In this document: piece after piece, positions 1-10,898 of the stretch | Position numbering within the stretch: position 1 is the first letter of the stretch | How the letters are laid out: every line of letters starts with the position of its first letter | DNA from: Basidiobolus meristosporus CBS 931.73 | Taxonomy: Eukaryota; Basidiobolomycota; Basidiobolomycetes; Basidiobolales; Basidiobolaceae | Direction: 5' to 3' | Assembly (NCBI GenBank): GCA_002104905.1 | Contig: MCFE01000297.1 | Span: 1 to 64,000, forward strand | DNA length: 64,000 bases | Notes under the pieces: generated by a model | Seen by the model: only the letters and a program-made list of their open reading frames with translations | Told to the model about the DNA's origin: nothing | The model's database searches: none | Translations under genes and position numbers: made by a program

Positions 1-906
1 GAGACTTTTCTGATCAAGTGCAAGCTGACTGAAGAGCGACGCTTAGTGATTCTCATGATATGCATATTAGCTGATGATATTGTTCCAACTGCCCAAGTAG
101 ATATTTATGGAAACCAGCTTGTGTATTTCAGACTGGTTTGTCCTACACTCGCAATCAAGAGTCACTGTGGAATCAGGAGATGCGAGGTCAATAGCAAACA
201 GATGTATTCGAACCTTAATCCCATTGTTACTTGAGAACCACACTCTCTGATAAGAAATAGCGAACGGACCAAAATAATACAAATCACTCAGGAGAAAATT
301 ACGCCAATCTTCTCTACATCTAGCAACTTATCAATTTGTGGATCGAGTAAATCGTAATCACAATGGATCCTAAGTAACAATAGAGAGAGTCTACCTACTT
401 ACGAGTTCATCTAGATGAAGTTATAACTCCTGATTTCCATTAGACCGTTGAAGCAATATCATCAGTGAATATATAAATCAGTTGCATAAACTAGTAATAC
501 TCTTCGCTTCACCTGAAATGAGCATAAGTCACCCTCTTTCCTGGCATGTGTACCAAGAAGAAATGAAAGTGCTTCCAACTAGTGTGATACAATGTGTAAC
601 TAACCAATCCAAGATAGACCAAACGACAACATTCTTGAACAATGATACTAAAAATGCTGTTGTACTAATATGCCTCGTGTCCTCCAGTTGAAGTCCAACC
701 GCCTTACTATCGAGAAATCCTGCAAAGCATCCCGACCAGTTAATCTATTATCAGTATACGCTCAAAAACAATAATCGCACATAATGCTCGACTAGAACTC
801 AGCCGAATTCTACTTTATGCTAGCCATATATGGTAATCCTCACTGATCCCTAACCAAGAGAATTTTCGAGACGAGCTTCGTCAGCAGATTATTAAGCCAG
901 ATATCG
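1..906. other. No gene recognised; ordinary CpG content
   Basis: I see no convincing reading frame, RNA gene or repeat here. CpG dinucleotides occur at an ordinary rate, unlike most of the window after about 2.9 kb. The stretch may be intergenic DNA upstream of the old-yellow-enzyme remnant that follows. Confidence 0.4.
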
Positions 907-914
907 TATAAAAA
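907..914 (+). promoter_or_regulatory. TATA-like box upstream of the OYE pseudogene
   Basis: TATAAAAA lies 32 bases before the ATG at 946, which opens the frame leading into the flavin-oxidoreductase homology. The spacing suits a fungal core promoter, but the downstream gene is broken, so the site is probably a relic. Confidence 0.35.
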
Positions 915-945
915 GCACTTGTGGTGTGGAAGTTCATCATTGAGC

Positions 946-1858
946 ATGACGGTAACTCTGCAAAATAGCGCACAGTATATTCAGCTAGCTAACCCCACTC
1001 CTGGCACGGTGATGCCTACACATAATAGTCCAATTCCTGGCCTATTTAAGCCTTTGACCATTCGTAATATCACATTGAAGAACCGTATTGCCGTTGCACT
1101 TATGTGCACATTCAGCAATCCAACGATGAGTTCCATCCGACGCATCTAGGCCGATATGTCACCTACGGTGTTGGACTGATTATAGTGGAAGCAACAGCCA
1201 TTCTTACGAATGAAAGGTGAGCACATGGTTCAGATGAAAAGGGTTGTAGATTACATTCACTCAATGGCTGGTATCCAGGTTGGTCATGCAGGCCGGAAAG
1301 CATCCATCCCACCACCATTTATTGTCTGAAATGGTGACACTCACAGAAGGAATGAACACCCTCTCCCATTGGTTGGGATGAAGGTTGGGCACGAGATTAC
1401 ATTAAAATAAATAGACTCCGTTAAGCAAGACTTTGTTGATGCGGCTATCGGCGCAAACAAGATTGGTTACGATGTGCTTGAGTTCTTATCCCCACTAAGC
1501 AACCAGCGTACCGATCAGTACGGTGGTAGCTTTGAAAACTGCATTCGCCAAGTATGGCCAGCTGAGAAGCCCCTGTTCTTCCATATCTCCTCATATGAAT
1601 GGGTCGAGGGAGGTTGGTCAGCTGAAGACACTGGTCGATTTGCCAAGAAAATCTTGACTGCTCGACCGGAGGTAACATCTCAGCATAGAAAATTGCCGCC
1701 AAGCCCGGATATCAAATTCCATGTGCTGAGAAAGTTGAGCACGCAGTTCCGGGGATGCTCACAAGTGCTTGATTACAGAGCTCAATCATAGAAGACCCTA
1801 GATGGACACTCCATATGGTGGATGTCAACTGGCCCGCACAATATGGCTATTGTTCTAG
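946..1858 (+). pseudogene. Old yellow enzyme-like NADH:flavin oxidoreductase, pseudogene
   Basis: The family reduces activated C=C bonds using FMN and NAD(P)H. Recognisable blocks run in family order but in several frames. PGLFKPLTIRNITLKNRI is near 1036-1090. A block ending GLIIVEATAI is near 1130-1205, and a VDYIHSMAGIQVGHAGRKAS block is near 1230-1310. FLSPLSNQRTDQYGGSFEN lies at 1482-1540, WVEGGWSAEDTGRFAKK at 1600-1650, and a C-terminal EDPRW...WPAQY block at about 1791-1845. The segment that normally carries the substrate-binding His/Asn pair (the HGAHGYL region) is missing: the frame jumps from YDVLE straight to FLSPLS. With frameshifts, stops and this internal deletion it cannot encode a working enzyme. 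The start at 946 is the last ATG before the homology. Identity is sure at family level only. Confidence 0.8.
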
Positions 1859-2118
1859 ACCTCGCCACTAAACAAATCGCTAGAATATAAACATCTGATT
1901 TGATAATAAATACTGCTCGTTATATAATTCCTACATGTCAGCAGTTTATTGTGTGGCACCGGTAGTATCCATCAATGTCTACCACTCTTCACGAATAAAT
2001 ATAGCATTGGTAGCACTGTTGAATCAATACTTCGCCAATATTATTATCTATCAAGCAGCAACAATGCCTTTTTATTATTCTATTCATAGTTTCTACAGTG
2101 AATAAATACATCTTTTGG

Positions 2119-2385
2119 TTACTGACAATCTCCACTACCATTGCTACCGTTTCCATTACCGCCATTGCCATCTCCATTACCTCCACTACCGTTGTCAGAG
2201 CCGTAAACATCAGCTCCGTTACCACCACTTCCGTTGCCGCCATCTCCATTGCCACCATTTCCGTTGTTGCCATTACCATTTCCATCTCCATTTCCGCCGT
2301 TTCCGTTTCCATCGTTGCCAGAGTCATAAGCACCGACACCATTGCCATCTCCGTTATTGTCATTACCATTACCATTACCATCTCT
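2119..2385 (-). CDS. 3' exon of a Gly/Asn/Asp-rich repeat protein
   Basis: On the minus strand this stretch reads as about 87 residues of almost pure Gly, Asn, Asp and Ser (GNGNGG and GDGNGG units, one VGAYDSGN spacer), ending SGDCQ and a TAA stop at 2119-2121. Codon third positions vary freely (GGT, GGA, GGC; AAT, AAC) while the Gly/Asn pattern holds, which suggests selection on protein rather than a simple DNA repeat. Upstream on the minus strand the frame is closed by TAA at 2389-2391. Just inside it, ACTAG could be a 3' splice site, so I treat this as a last exon. Similar low-complexity tails occur on fungal surface and secreted proteins. No function can be named. The plus-strand frame through the same DNA gives an implausible Ile/Thr/Val run. 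Confidence 0.5.
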   Translation of the reverse strand, partial: RDGNGNGNDNNGDGNGVGAYDSGNDGNGNGGNGDGNGNGNNGNGGNGDGGNGSGGNGADVYGSDNGSGGNGDGNGGNGNGSNGSGDCQ

Positions 2386-2409
2386 AGTTTAGTTCAATCT
2401 AGCTCGCGC

Positions 2410-2937
2410 AAAGCTAAATGGCTAATATTAAGAATAGTCAGTCAACTAGTCAATCATACATCTTTCCTTCTTGCTTGTTCTGCCATTGTCTCTCTGCAAG
2501 CAGTCTCTGGTATCCCACTTGGTGAATGTCAAGTAACCTACGCTAATGAGCTGTGTGCAGAACAATTGGGAGCTCGCTATCAGAAAACTTTGGCCCCCAA
2601 CTATTCATCATATGAGGAGGAAGGTGATTCAGAAATGGGTTTGCAGTCTGGATTCCACGGGTTTGGTGCTTCCAATCTTCCATCCCAAGCCTTATCAGAC
2701 AATGTCAATGGGCATTCTTCCAGCAAAGCCAATGCATTGTCCAACTCAAACCAGTTTGATTGAGCGCAAGTTATTGACCAAACCCTGAACCAGCCTAAGC
2801 AGCAACAGCCCCAAATCATCATTGCTCAGCCAGCAGCTTGTGTGCTTAGAGGGGGGGGGTATAAAGAGTATAAGAGGGCCACTTGTTGCCACTTCAAGAT
2901 TAGATATTTCAGTGGACACAGATATCAGGCTCAATAA
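2410..2937 (+). pseudogene. Secreted-protein-like frame with in-frame stop, pseudogene
   Basis: An open frame starts with a hydrophobic stretch like a signal peptide (FLLACSAIVSLQAVSG near 2462-2510). A mature-like region follows with Cys residues (ECQV, ELCAEQLG), an acidic SSYEEEGDSEMG segment and an Asn/Ser-rich part. TGA at 2761-2763 stops it, but the same frame continues as a Gln/Pro-rich segment (LNQPKQQQPQ) to TAA at 2935-2937. The TGA could derive from a TGG Trp codon. No in-frame ATG precedes the signal-like stretch, so a first exon is missing or lost. I do not recognise the family. A minus-strand frame overlaps part of it but lacks a similar domain-like layout. Confidence 0.35.
2851..2871 (+). 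other. G9 run followed by TATAAAG
   Basis: Nine G residues (2851-2859) are followed at once by TATAAAG. The CpG-normal left flank ends near here. It may be a decayed core promoter or a junction with a polypurine tract; neither can be decided from the sequence. Confidence 0.25.
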
Positions 2938-2939
2938 TA

Positions 2940-3610
2940 GTATTAAACTCAGCTAGTTAAAAAGGACTTGAAACTCATATTCTTCAATGGTGATGAATCT
3001 TATGGATTGCCATTCCAGCTGAGCTACATTGTCTACTATACAAGTAGTAGTAACCATCAAGAACTGGACTTATTGCAATAGTATCAAAGTTTGTAGCATT
3101 TATATAAGACATATTCAGATGCTTGATGCTGGATAAACTAGGCAATTCAAACATTTAGAATGGGATCTAAGTGAGTTAAGTTGATGCCTAACTTGGAATT
3201 CCAGCACGTCAAACTCCTGGGTTCTTCCTAATCATACTTGAGGTTCCTCCTGTGATTGTATTTGTCTACTGAAGACTGCCAAATAGTTCATCCCTTAAAT
3301 CCTAGGCAAAGTGGGTATTTGCTATTTTTAGTGGGAATAGCCAATCACTATGCATGACCTCTGCTGTTTTGATCACAAGTCCTAATTGGACTTGAATATG
3401 CAAAATTTGCTATTTTTGGAGACCTGTCATGCACAATAATATGGCTTTACTAAGAAACCCACATTTTACAGTCCTTTGGCTTTGTAGAAAGTCCCAAGAC
3501 ATCACAGATATTTTGCTAATTCCTTGCATTATGTAACATGCCAAACAATAAGTTGTATTTATATAGTCCAAATTTCAACTTACCTGACAATAGATATCAG
3601 AAAACCTTCA
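2940..3610. other. Unassigned, CpG-poor spacer
   Basis: AT-rich DNA with no recognisable frame or repeat. It precedes the hydrolase pseudogene and may have contained its promoter. Confidence 0.35.
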
Positions 3611-3613
3611 ATA

Positions 3614-4545
3614 ATGTTGAGCCAAGTGACTTTCCAAAGCCAAGGAATCAAGGATGCTGGAAACCTTTACTGCCCAGAGAATGCTGAGCCAAAAAAGCAT
3701 GCCACTGTTGTCATTGGTCATCATGGTGGTGGAGTGAAGGAACAGACTGCTGGCCTTTACACCAAAGAATTGGCCAAGCTTGGATTCATCATCCTGACAT
3801 TCAATGTTGCTTATCAAGGAGAGAGTGAGGGCCTTCCCAGATATGTGAAAGATTCCAATCAGAGAGCAAAGAACTTCAAAGGTGCCAAGTCCTACCTCAC
3901 CACCTTAGATGAAGTTGACTCCAAGAGAATTGGCGCATTAGGCATCTGTGATTCTGGAGGGTATGCAATCTATGCCACACAAACTGATGTTTGCATCAAG
4001 GCTGTGGCTGGGATCAACTCTGCAGATGTTAGTGAGTTGTGGAGAAGAGGCATAAATGGCAGTCTTTCATTTGAGGACCTGCAAAAGGTCTTACAAGAGT
4101 CAACTAGACAAAGAACAAGAAACAATAGAGGCCAAGGGCAAGGAGCCATACAAGAGCAACTGAGTGCCAAAGACTGCTGAAGATGCTGCAGCCTTGCAGC
4201 CTTGCAGTCTCTGCAGGGAAGTATAGAGCTACTACCTCACTCCACATGTGCAGCACACACTTGTATGAGTAAGCTGATGCAATTTTTGGCCTTCAAATAT
4301 GTGCACCTGATCTCCCAACCTCTAATACAGTGGGAATAGATGCCAACACCAGGTACCTGAGTGAGAATGCCATTGGAAAGGCCAAGGAGGCAAAAGAGCT
4401 GTTCCTTGTTGATTGAGCCTCACATATTGATCTTTGCAATGTTCCTCAGCATGCCAACCCAATTGTGCAGGAGATCAGCCAGTGCTTTACTCAGTATGTA
4501 CAAATTAATCACAAGTACATCAGTTGTTTAAATATAAGTTTATGA
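3614..4545 (+). pseudogene. Alpha/beta-hydrolase (dienelactone-hydrolase-like), pseudogene
   Basis: The intact part (3614-4180, 188 residues) opens with MLSQVTF and carries the oxyanion-type HHGGG at residues 36-40. The nucleophile elbow GICDSGG has Cys112 in the nucleophile position (G-x-C-x-S), as in dienelactone-hydrolase relatives rather than Ser esterases. The frame then breaks: a frameshift near 4160-4175 puts the following conserved block (EDAAALQP...REV-stop-SYYLTP) in another frame. A FLAFKYVHLISQPL block at about 4280-4325 is in a third. The end block DANTRYLSENAIGKAKEAKELF at about 4340-4408 is followed by TGA at 4414-4416 and then ASHIDL, which holds the expected catalytic His. 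The family is normally about 300 residues, matching the span. The enzyme would be a cytosolic hydrolase of unknown substrate. No intron is needed to read it. Confidence 0.75.
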
Positions 4546-5183
4546 AGGCAAACCTTGATTGATGCTTACTTGCCATGATCTCAATAATACAAATAAATCA
4601 GCTGTGTATGTAAACAACCAAATACTCTGCAACATTGAATGGGCAATTGTAAGCCAATAAATGAAAACAGCCTGATGGCACTATGATTTGTTGCACCTTC
4701 TGCAGTACCAGTAAACATAGGGAATTTACCTATCAGATATTGAATTCCCATTTTTCCTTTGCATGTTAATTGCAAGCCTTTAAGACCAAAGTTAAGAATT
4801 TGCAACATCCAAAATCTAGAGATTTTAGGTGAAATGTTAGGTCTACAGCACAAATGGTTCAGCTTAGCCAAAGGCATATGTTCATTGATAGGCACCGTTG
4901 ACCAGGCATCCTATGCTGATCATGATGAAGTAATGAGCTGTGTGAGTTGATGTCTGTTGCTACAACATCCACTTTATTGATTGTGGTGGCATATTGTTTG
5001 GCTTTCTTATTTTAACAGTCAAGTTAATGGCTATTTACCAGAGCTTCAGCAATGTAACAACCATCATGCAATGACACTCAACAATTATATCCATGGGTGC
5101 ATCAGTACTCACCAATAATCAATAAATTAACTCAGATAATGACAGGTTATTCATTATATCTGTATGACTATGGTGGCAAGTGA

Positions 5184-5501
5184 CTGATCCCGGATTCAGA
5201 TGCTGCTCTAAGGCTGTGGCAAGCTGAATTTGGCAATATGTATGTGCAGGCAGCAAAACAAGTAGGCATAGCTCTCTTGAACTGCAATTCCAATGGACAG
5301 CACATTGTAGGCCATGAAAGGATAACCCTAACAAACACTTCACTTGATGACAGAACCTGGATCCCAAGAGGCTTGTAGATAAAGCTCATTGGAGATATCA
5401 ACTCCTTTGATCAAACTTTTGTTCAAGTGCGCTACACAGATAAGAATGGGAAAACACACCTGGGAGAAATCAACTGTGGCAATGTTGGAGTCTACAAGTA
5501 G
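5184..5501 (+). pseudogene. Unrecognised gene fragment, copy 1 (C-terminal part)
   Basis: One frame reads 105 codons with a single internal TAG at 5376-5378 and ends at TAG 5499-5501. It includes IALLNCNSNGQHIVGHERITL and then IKLIGDINSFDQTFVQVRYT, followed by DKNGKTHLGEINCGNVGVYK. The alternating hydrophobic/polar pattern suggests beta strands, as in a small beta-sandwich or lectin-like protein, but I cannot name the family. A second diverged copy lies 0.6 kb downstream, so this is a tandemly duplicated gene of which only C-terminal parts remain readable. No start codon can be assigned. Confidence 0.4.
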
Positions 5502-6057
5502 TGAAAATACTGTCAATACTCCATCTGAACTATCAAATGTTGTAGCATAGTTATTGCACAATGCAAATGAAGTGATAAACTATGTTTAGCTTTTATAGTT
5601 ACAAATAGCCAATTAAATATACACTCAAGACAACCCTATAGCTTTAAATGGCACTATAGAGCTCACATTGTGATGGTTTATTAGCAAACAGCTACTTGAG
5701 AACTCATACTTTGCTCAAGACAGCTCACTAGCCCAGACTGACACAACAATATTGAAATATACCAAGATGCCATTAAGCAAGAGTACAAGCCAAGTCACTA
5801 GTAAGATGCTGTTAATCCTGCAAGTACTGTACAGTAGAGTCATTTGAGGGGATACATGTGCCAACAAAAAATGAATTGATTCTTGTTATGACTGTATTAG
5901 CTTAGCCCAAGCTGCAACAAATCTAACTTGGTGATAAATATTAGTATGTTGGCAAATAGTAAGCACAATATACCTTAAGCAACACTACTACCAATGTCCC
6001 ATTTTATCTGGGTGTGTGATAGGTGTACTGTCTGAGACATTTACCTTAGCAATGTAA

Positions 6058-6204
6058 TCAAGTCACCAAAAGGGACACATAACTCTCACCAGAGATGTTG
6101 ACTCTTTTGGCCAACATGATGTCAAGGCAAGCTACACCAATGCGGAAGGAAAGGTACACTCCATACAAATTAATCAAAATGGCCTCGGAGTCTATGGACA
6201 GTAG
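6058..6204 (+). pseudogene. Unrecognised gene fragment, copy 2 (C-terminal part)
   Basis: This frame opens after a TAA at 6055-6057 and ends at TAG 6202-6204. It aligns with copy 1: ITLTRDVDSFGQHDVKASYT against ITL...GDINSFDQTFVQVRYT, then NAEGKVHSIQINQNGLGVYG against DKNGKTHLGEINCGNVGVYK, with the stop at nearly the same place. Conservation of the aromatic and Gly positions and of the stop supports a once-coding duplicate. Only this end is recognisable. Confidence 0.4.
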
Positions 6205-7759
6205 CTTGTAAAGAATGGTACCATGAGAACCATGAACATTCAGTGAGGTTGCCATCACAATAACTTTGTTAATATAACAAAACTCACTTTGTGCCTTCCT
6301 CTAAGCCATTTGAGATAGGCCACCATGCTAAGTAGTATTTCATGCCATCACCAACAGATGATGGCATGGCTTCAGAATCATGGATATGTCAGTGAAAGCT
6401 TCAATGGATAATATACTATCCAACCAACTTTTGTGCACTTAGAGTATCCTAGTATGTAACCAATCTGGTTAAGCTCTTGTCCATGTACAGCCCTGTTGAT
6501 GTGCACTCTGAGGGTCTAACTATTTGCACTAATCATATGACTTTTTTAGCAAGAATATATCTAATTTCTTATTAGAATTATTAACTTGTTTGGCTATAAG
6601 CTCAGCACTTGCCACATGTACAATATCCTAGAAAGCTCACCATATAATGTGCTAATTCAGTGCTTGGATTGCCACCAATGATAGAGTACATAGTCCTAAC
6701 TACTATTTGAGCAAGTAATCAATGCCTCTAACAGCAAAATTTGCACTTTGCCACTAATCAATAATTATATGTGCTGGTCACATTAGTCAAACTGCACTGT
6801 AGGAAGCATTAGTCAATCAATAAGCTGCAATCTGGAGTATTATATGGCAGAACTTTATATTAACTCCTTTTAAATTTTCATAGTCTAAGCACTGGCATCA
6901 GCTATGGTATAAAATTGATTATCTGCTATGAGTAGCACTATAATGCACAGTAAGCAAAGCTGGTAAAAGTGCTCTTTGTGGTGATATAGATCAACTTCTG
7001 CTACATTGAGTGGCTTAAAATTGACCAAGTTGGCTGTAAGTATTTCCACTTTTGGAGAATTGCAATTAATACCCATACTGGAAGTGCCTGTAGATGTTTA
7101 CAAGCTACATCTCTCTTAGCCATTATAGCTTTGAGGGCTTTCACTTCACCTCTTCAGCCCTCCAGCAATACTGAAGTGTAATATTATTGCTAGATGAGCC
7201 TACTTGTCAAGCACACGCTAGCTTTACACTACTCAGGCTTAACAAGGGCCTAAAACATGTAGCTATACTTACAGATGGAGCTTATCAGCTCTTCCTCTAT
7301 CCAAAACTAGTAAAAAATCTTAGTTTACTGATCAAGAGTTGAAGGGTATTTTTTCCAGTTTTGTCAATTGGTAGGTATTACTATATTGCAGTGTACTTCT
7401 AATACCACACTAAATCAAGATAAGCTCATTGAGTGCTGATGGAGAAAGCAATTGTCATTAAGCTCTGTGCTTCTCACCTGGAATACTCATCTCAGGCATT
7501 GATTATTACTTGGAAGGCCATCAGCACAGGTCAATGGATGTGTATTTCTACCATATTGTTAAAATAGTAAGCATGCTGTAGAGATGCCATAGTCATACCA
7601 ACTGATCCTCATATTTTCTATTTCCCTATTTTATCACTACCATTATTTTGGTTTTATCCCATCTACCTACCTGAACAGTACTATGCCATAAGCTGGCTGA
7701 CTTTCACACCTGCCTATTTTATTGCATAAATTATTTTACAGTTCATGTATGATCACTAT
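6205..7759. other. Unassigned, CpG-poor sequence
   Basis: About 1.5 kb with stops in all frames and no repeat that I can match to the rest of the window. Confidence 0.35.
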
Positions 7760-7850
7760 AGACTTGTTCTGCTGGATGGTGCCACATAGCACCAGCTTGT
7801 TTATAGTACCAGATTGATCCAGCACTTTATGGCACCATCTGGCACTAATA
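7760..7850 (+). repeat. Possible foldback-element remnant (one end)
   Basis: AGACTTGTTCTGCTGGATGG followed by TGCCACAT closely resembles the terminus of the foldback family found elsewhere in the window (AGACTTGTTCCGTTGGATAG, then TGCCACAT). No matching right terminus is seen, so this would be a deleted copy. Confidence 0.35.
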
Positions 7851-8099
7851 TCTCTACCACCATGCTAGTGTAGGATGCAGTTTCTGGTAATTTTACTCAA
7901 TCTTACTTATGTTGCACCAAAAAATGCTTTTCTTGCTTCATTTACTCTTGATAGTGCTCCATATACTTTTCTCTCAGTGGACATCTTCTTGTATAAGTAT
8001 AACATGCATTAATAAGTATTGTAACTATTTTACCTATTCTGCTGTTTTCTCCTATATACAACTTACCTCTGCATTGACCTGCCCATATGCTGAGTCTAC

Positions 8100-10898
8100 C
8101 CAATGAAAAGTAATTTGGCCATCTGGGTAAATCTGATCCAGATCAGCCATCAAGATCCTGTCAGGAGACCGCTCTAATACCAGCAGCTGGGAATTAATGA
8201 CCATCTACACAATTGTGTGACAGGATCACAACAGCTTTTGCTATTTTTATAGCTTAATGAAGTTGATAAAATATAGCAATGTTTGTGCAGTGTTTGCCAT
8301 GGGGTGGCATAGCATAGTTGCAGTTTTAGTGCACTTTGCAGCTATTTTAGTGCATCTAACAGGTCAGTACATCCAGTTGCCTATATGGCAAGAAACTTGA
8401 CAGCATTTTAATGTCCTCTTTGCAAGCCTTTGATGGCATTATCATGGCAGTATGGTGGCCCACAGCTAGTTCTGTATAATGCTACTGTACCAATTTACCA
8501 AACAGTATTTCCTTTTTCTAACTCCCCTTGCCCAATTCATATATTCCACTGTAGAACCACCCCTCTTTATTTGCTTACCCACTACTACCTTGGGTGTTCC
8601 ACATATAGTTTGAATCAAAAGATACTATGGCCTCCTGCTTACTAACCTCTACAATTGCACACACCTGCCACAGTTGACACACTTCTGTCACTTCAACTTT
8701 ATGGCTTTTTAGTGTGAATCTTGCAAAGTTGCCATTTACCTTGTATTGCTGGTAACATATACATCTTGCAAACATATGCTTGGCTGCCACCACTTCTGCC
8801 ATGAATACCTCCTGAATATCTGTAAAGAACTTTGTGGTATTTAGCCAATATATTCCTTCTCACTGCTGGATTCTGGTCCCTCTTATAGGTGTGCTCTGGC
8901 TATTGTTTGCAGGAATTCCATATTAAATGGTGTCAAAGTTGGAATATGACTAAGAGAAATCTGGCATACCTTGGTAGAGTTTTCCTAATAAAAATTAGTT
9001 GCTTATTGCACCTAACCCACCTTTGCATTACTTAACTGATTACCCATTTATTGGGCTGCTTAGCTTCTTAATACCATAGGCATAGATGTCTCCATGTGCA
9101 CATATGTCCTGAGTATCTTCCAACTCTTCCTGGCTGCCCTCCATGTGCCAACTCATCACATCCATGACAGACTTGAGGGTAATATTCTTGATGACATTGT
9201 AATATGGTAGTACCTGCAACTTGACTTGTCTTCCAATCTCCCTCACATCTGCTCCATAGGAAACTCCCAAAAGGTGAAGCAAGGTCCAATATTCTCAACA
9301 AACCAAGCAAGAAGGAGTAGCAAATGAATACAGTAGTAGCAGAGATCTATGCATTCAGCTTTATATTTGTAGTATAGCTGCCCAAATCCTGTTACAAGCT
9401 CTTTGCACAAAGGCTGTAGATGTGTCAAGTTGGTGTTGGTGATCTGCTTCTGGATAAATATTCTTACAATGTCCACATATGACTCCTAATGCTTCCAATG
9501 TACTCATGGTTGAAGTGACCTCAGAAGGCCATTTGAATAAATACATATCCAGCTCATCCAGTCCTTGCACTTGTATTGTTGCTTATATGTATGAATGCTG
9601 ATTGGAACCTATGGGAAGCATTGTGGGCAGTGCATACTCTAATATCTTGCCAATTCTTTCATATTTTGCTAGTATCTCAAAGGGCTCATTTAGCTTGAAA
9701 TGCCTCATGTGCAACTTGGTCATCAGTATAGGGGTATTGTTGTTGAATAGAAAATGCATTGCTGCTGGTGGAAAGCTATTGCTCCAACAAATACCTTCTA
9801 TCTTAAGTATCTCTGGTTTTCAACTAATTCCATATTCCAGACAATGGCTTATAGCTTTCCAACTTTGCTGCAATTGCATGCTGACTTCTGTACATTCTCT
9901 CTGTGGAAAGATGATAGTCTTAGTGCTGGTGCTTGGGTAATAATAATGTGTGTGAATTATGGAGAAAAGCCCCCAGATATCACACATTCAACAGCAATAC
10001 CATTCATTGTGCCCAGAAAAACCTGCTATCTTGCTGATGGCTGGGGTATCTCTAATGCATAATAATAATACGCACTTTTACATGATGGTCATTTACTGTT
10101 ATCCGGCTTAAAAGCATAAAAATTTCATCCAGCAATGAATACAGGTAGCTATGCAGGTTGGATAGTGATTTAGGCCCAGATACCAGTGAGACTACCATCA
10201 TAGTATTGCTTTGATACTATAAGATGGGCAGCAGATTCAGATTGACAAGAATCAGTGGCCAGCAGGATTTGCTGGAAGCCTACTTGTTTAATGAGAACCC
10301 ATCAAGTGCTAAAGCAAAGGTATGCTAATACATACCTTCAAAGTAGCCCTTGCTTCTTAGCTGTTTTTAATGTTTGCCATCAATATATATCAGATATGTC
10401 TGGACTTGATTGATACTGAGTGCAGTGCTCTATAGCTTTGAAATACTTGTTGGACTGCATCAGCTTCCTCAAATGAGGTATTACTGGAATATATCTGGAG
10501 TGTGAACAAAGTTTTCCCTCAATGGTGGTAAATTCCTGACAATTTGGACACATTGCAATGGTAGCATATTTTGATCTTAATACCATGGAACTGTTGACAC
10601 ATGCTGGAATCAGAACAGTCTCTGGATCACATGTTGCCAGCCACATGATAGTTGTCCACTTGCACCATGTATATGGTAAGTTGAGTCCTGGAATGATTTT
10701 GGCAAGAAGTGGTAATAAGTCCTCAAAGCCCCATGACTGATATCTGGGGAATCATGCCACTTCTCTAGCCACAACATTACATCATTCACCAGTAGATGGA
10801 ATACTGGGCTCACTTGGCTCCATAAAGTATCCTTATCCTTTGTTTCAATGGGTGTTGTCTCATTGCATACTGGGATTGGACTGGGCTCATATGCTGGA
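8100..10898 (-). mobile_element. Plavaka-like (Tnp2-type) DNA transposon remnant, copy 1
   Basis: Read on the minus strand this is a decayed transposase gene. Landmarks from its 5' side: a block at about 10860-10650 shared with copy 2; CPNCQEFTTIEGKLCSHSRY followed by IPVIPHLRKLMQ...ISDIY (10590-10381); the LMGSH/WPLFL-like stretch (about 10310-10190); and DTPAISKIAGFSGHNEWY near 10055-9995. Downstream are parts shared with copies 2 to 4. The IP-x-IPHL...ISDI block and DTPAISK..GFSGHN are typical of Transposase_21/Tnp2 proteins of fungal Plavaka elements. Frameshifts and stops are frequent, so it is dead. The left end near 8.1 kb is set only by similarity to copies 3 and 4; no terminal inverted repeats were identified. 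Its right side is cut by the truncated LTR at 10899. Confidence 0.7.
10380..10646 (-). pseudogene. Tnp2 transposase fragment (Cys-rich/IPxIP block)
   Basis: An 88-residue open stretch reads CPNCQEF...GKLCSH, then RYIPVIPHLRKLMQSNKYFK, a QYQS segment and SPDISDIY. The same order recurs on the plus strand at 25739-26027 with about two thirds of residues shared by eye, so the frame is real and ancestral. In Tnp2-type transposases this region precedes the catalytic core. It is a fragment of copy 1, with the core in other frames. Confidence 0.65.

Noticed and set aside
2098-2763. 221-residue plus-strand frame through the 2.1-2.4 kb repeat as one gene
   Set aside because: The first half is an Ile/Thr/Val run with no protein character; the minus strand gives a coherent Gly/Asn-rich sequence. 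Only the second half is kept, as a separate broken frame.
5184-5501. Assignment of the tandem fragments to the cyanovirin-N-like lectin family
   Set aside because: The beta-like pattern is suggestive, but the characteristic LNxxIGNxxG motif is absent.
9754-10062. 102-residue plus-strand frame as a gene
   Set aside because: It is antisense to transposase sequence (DTPAISKIAGFSGHN on the minus strand), which is the better explanation.
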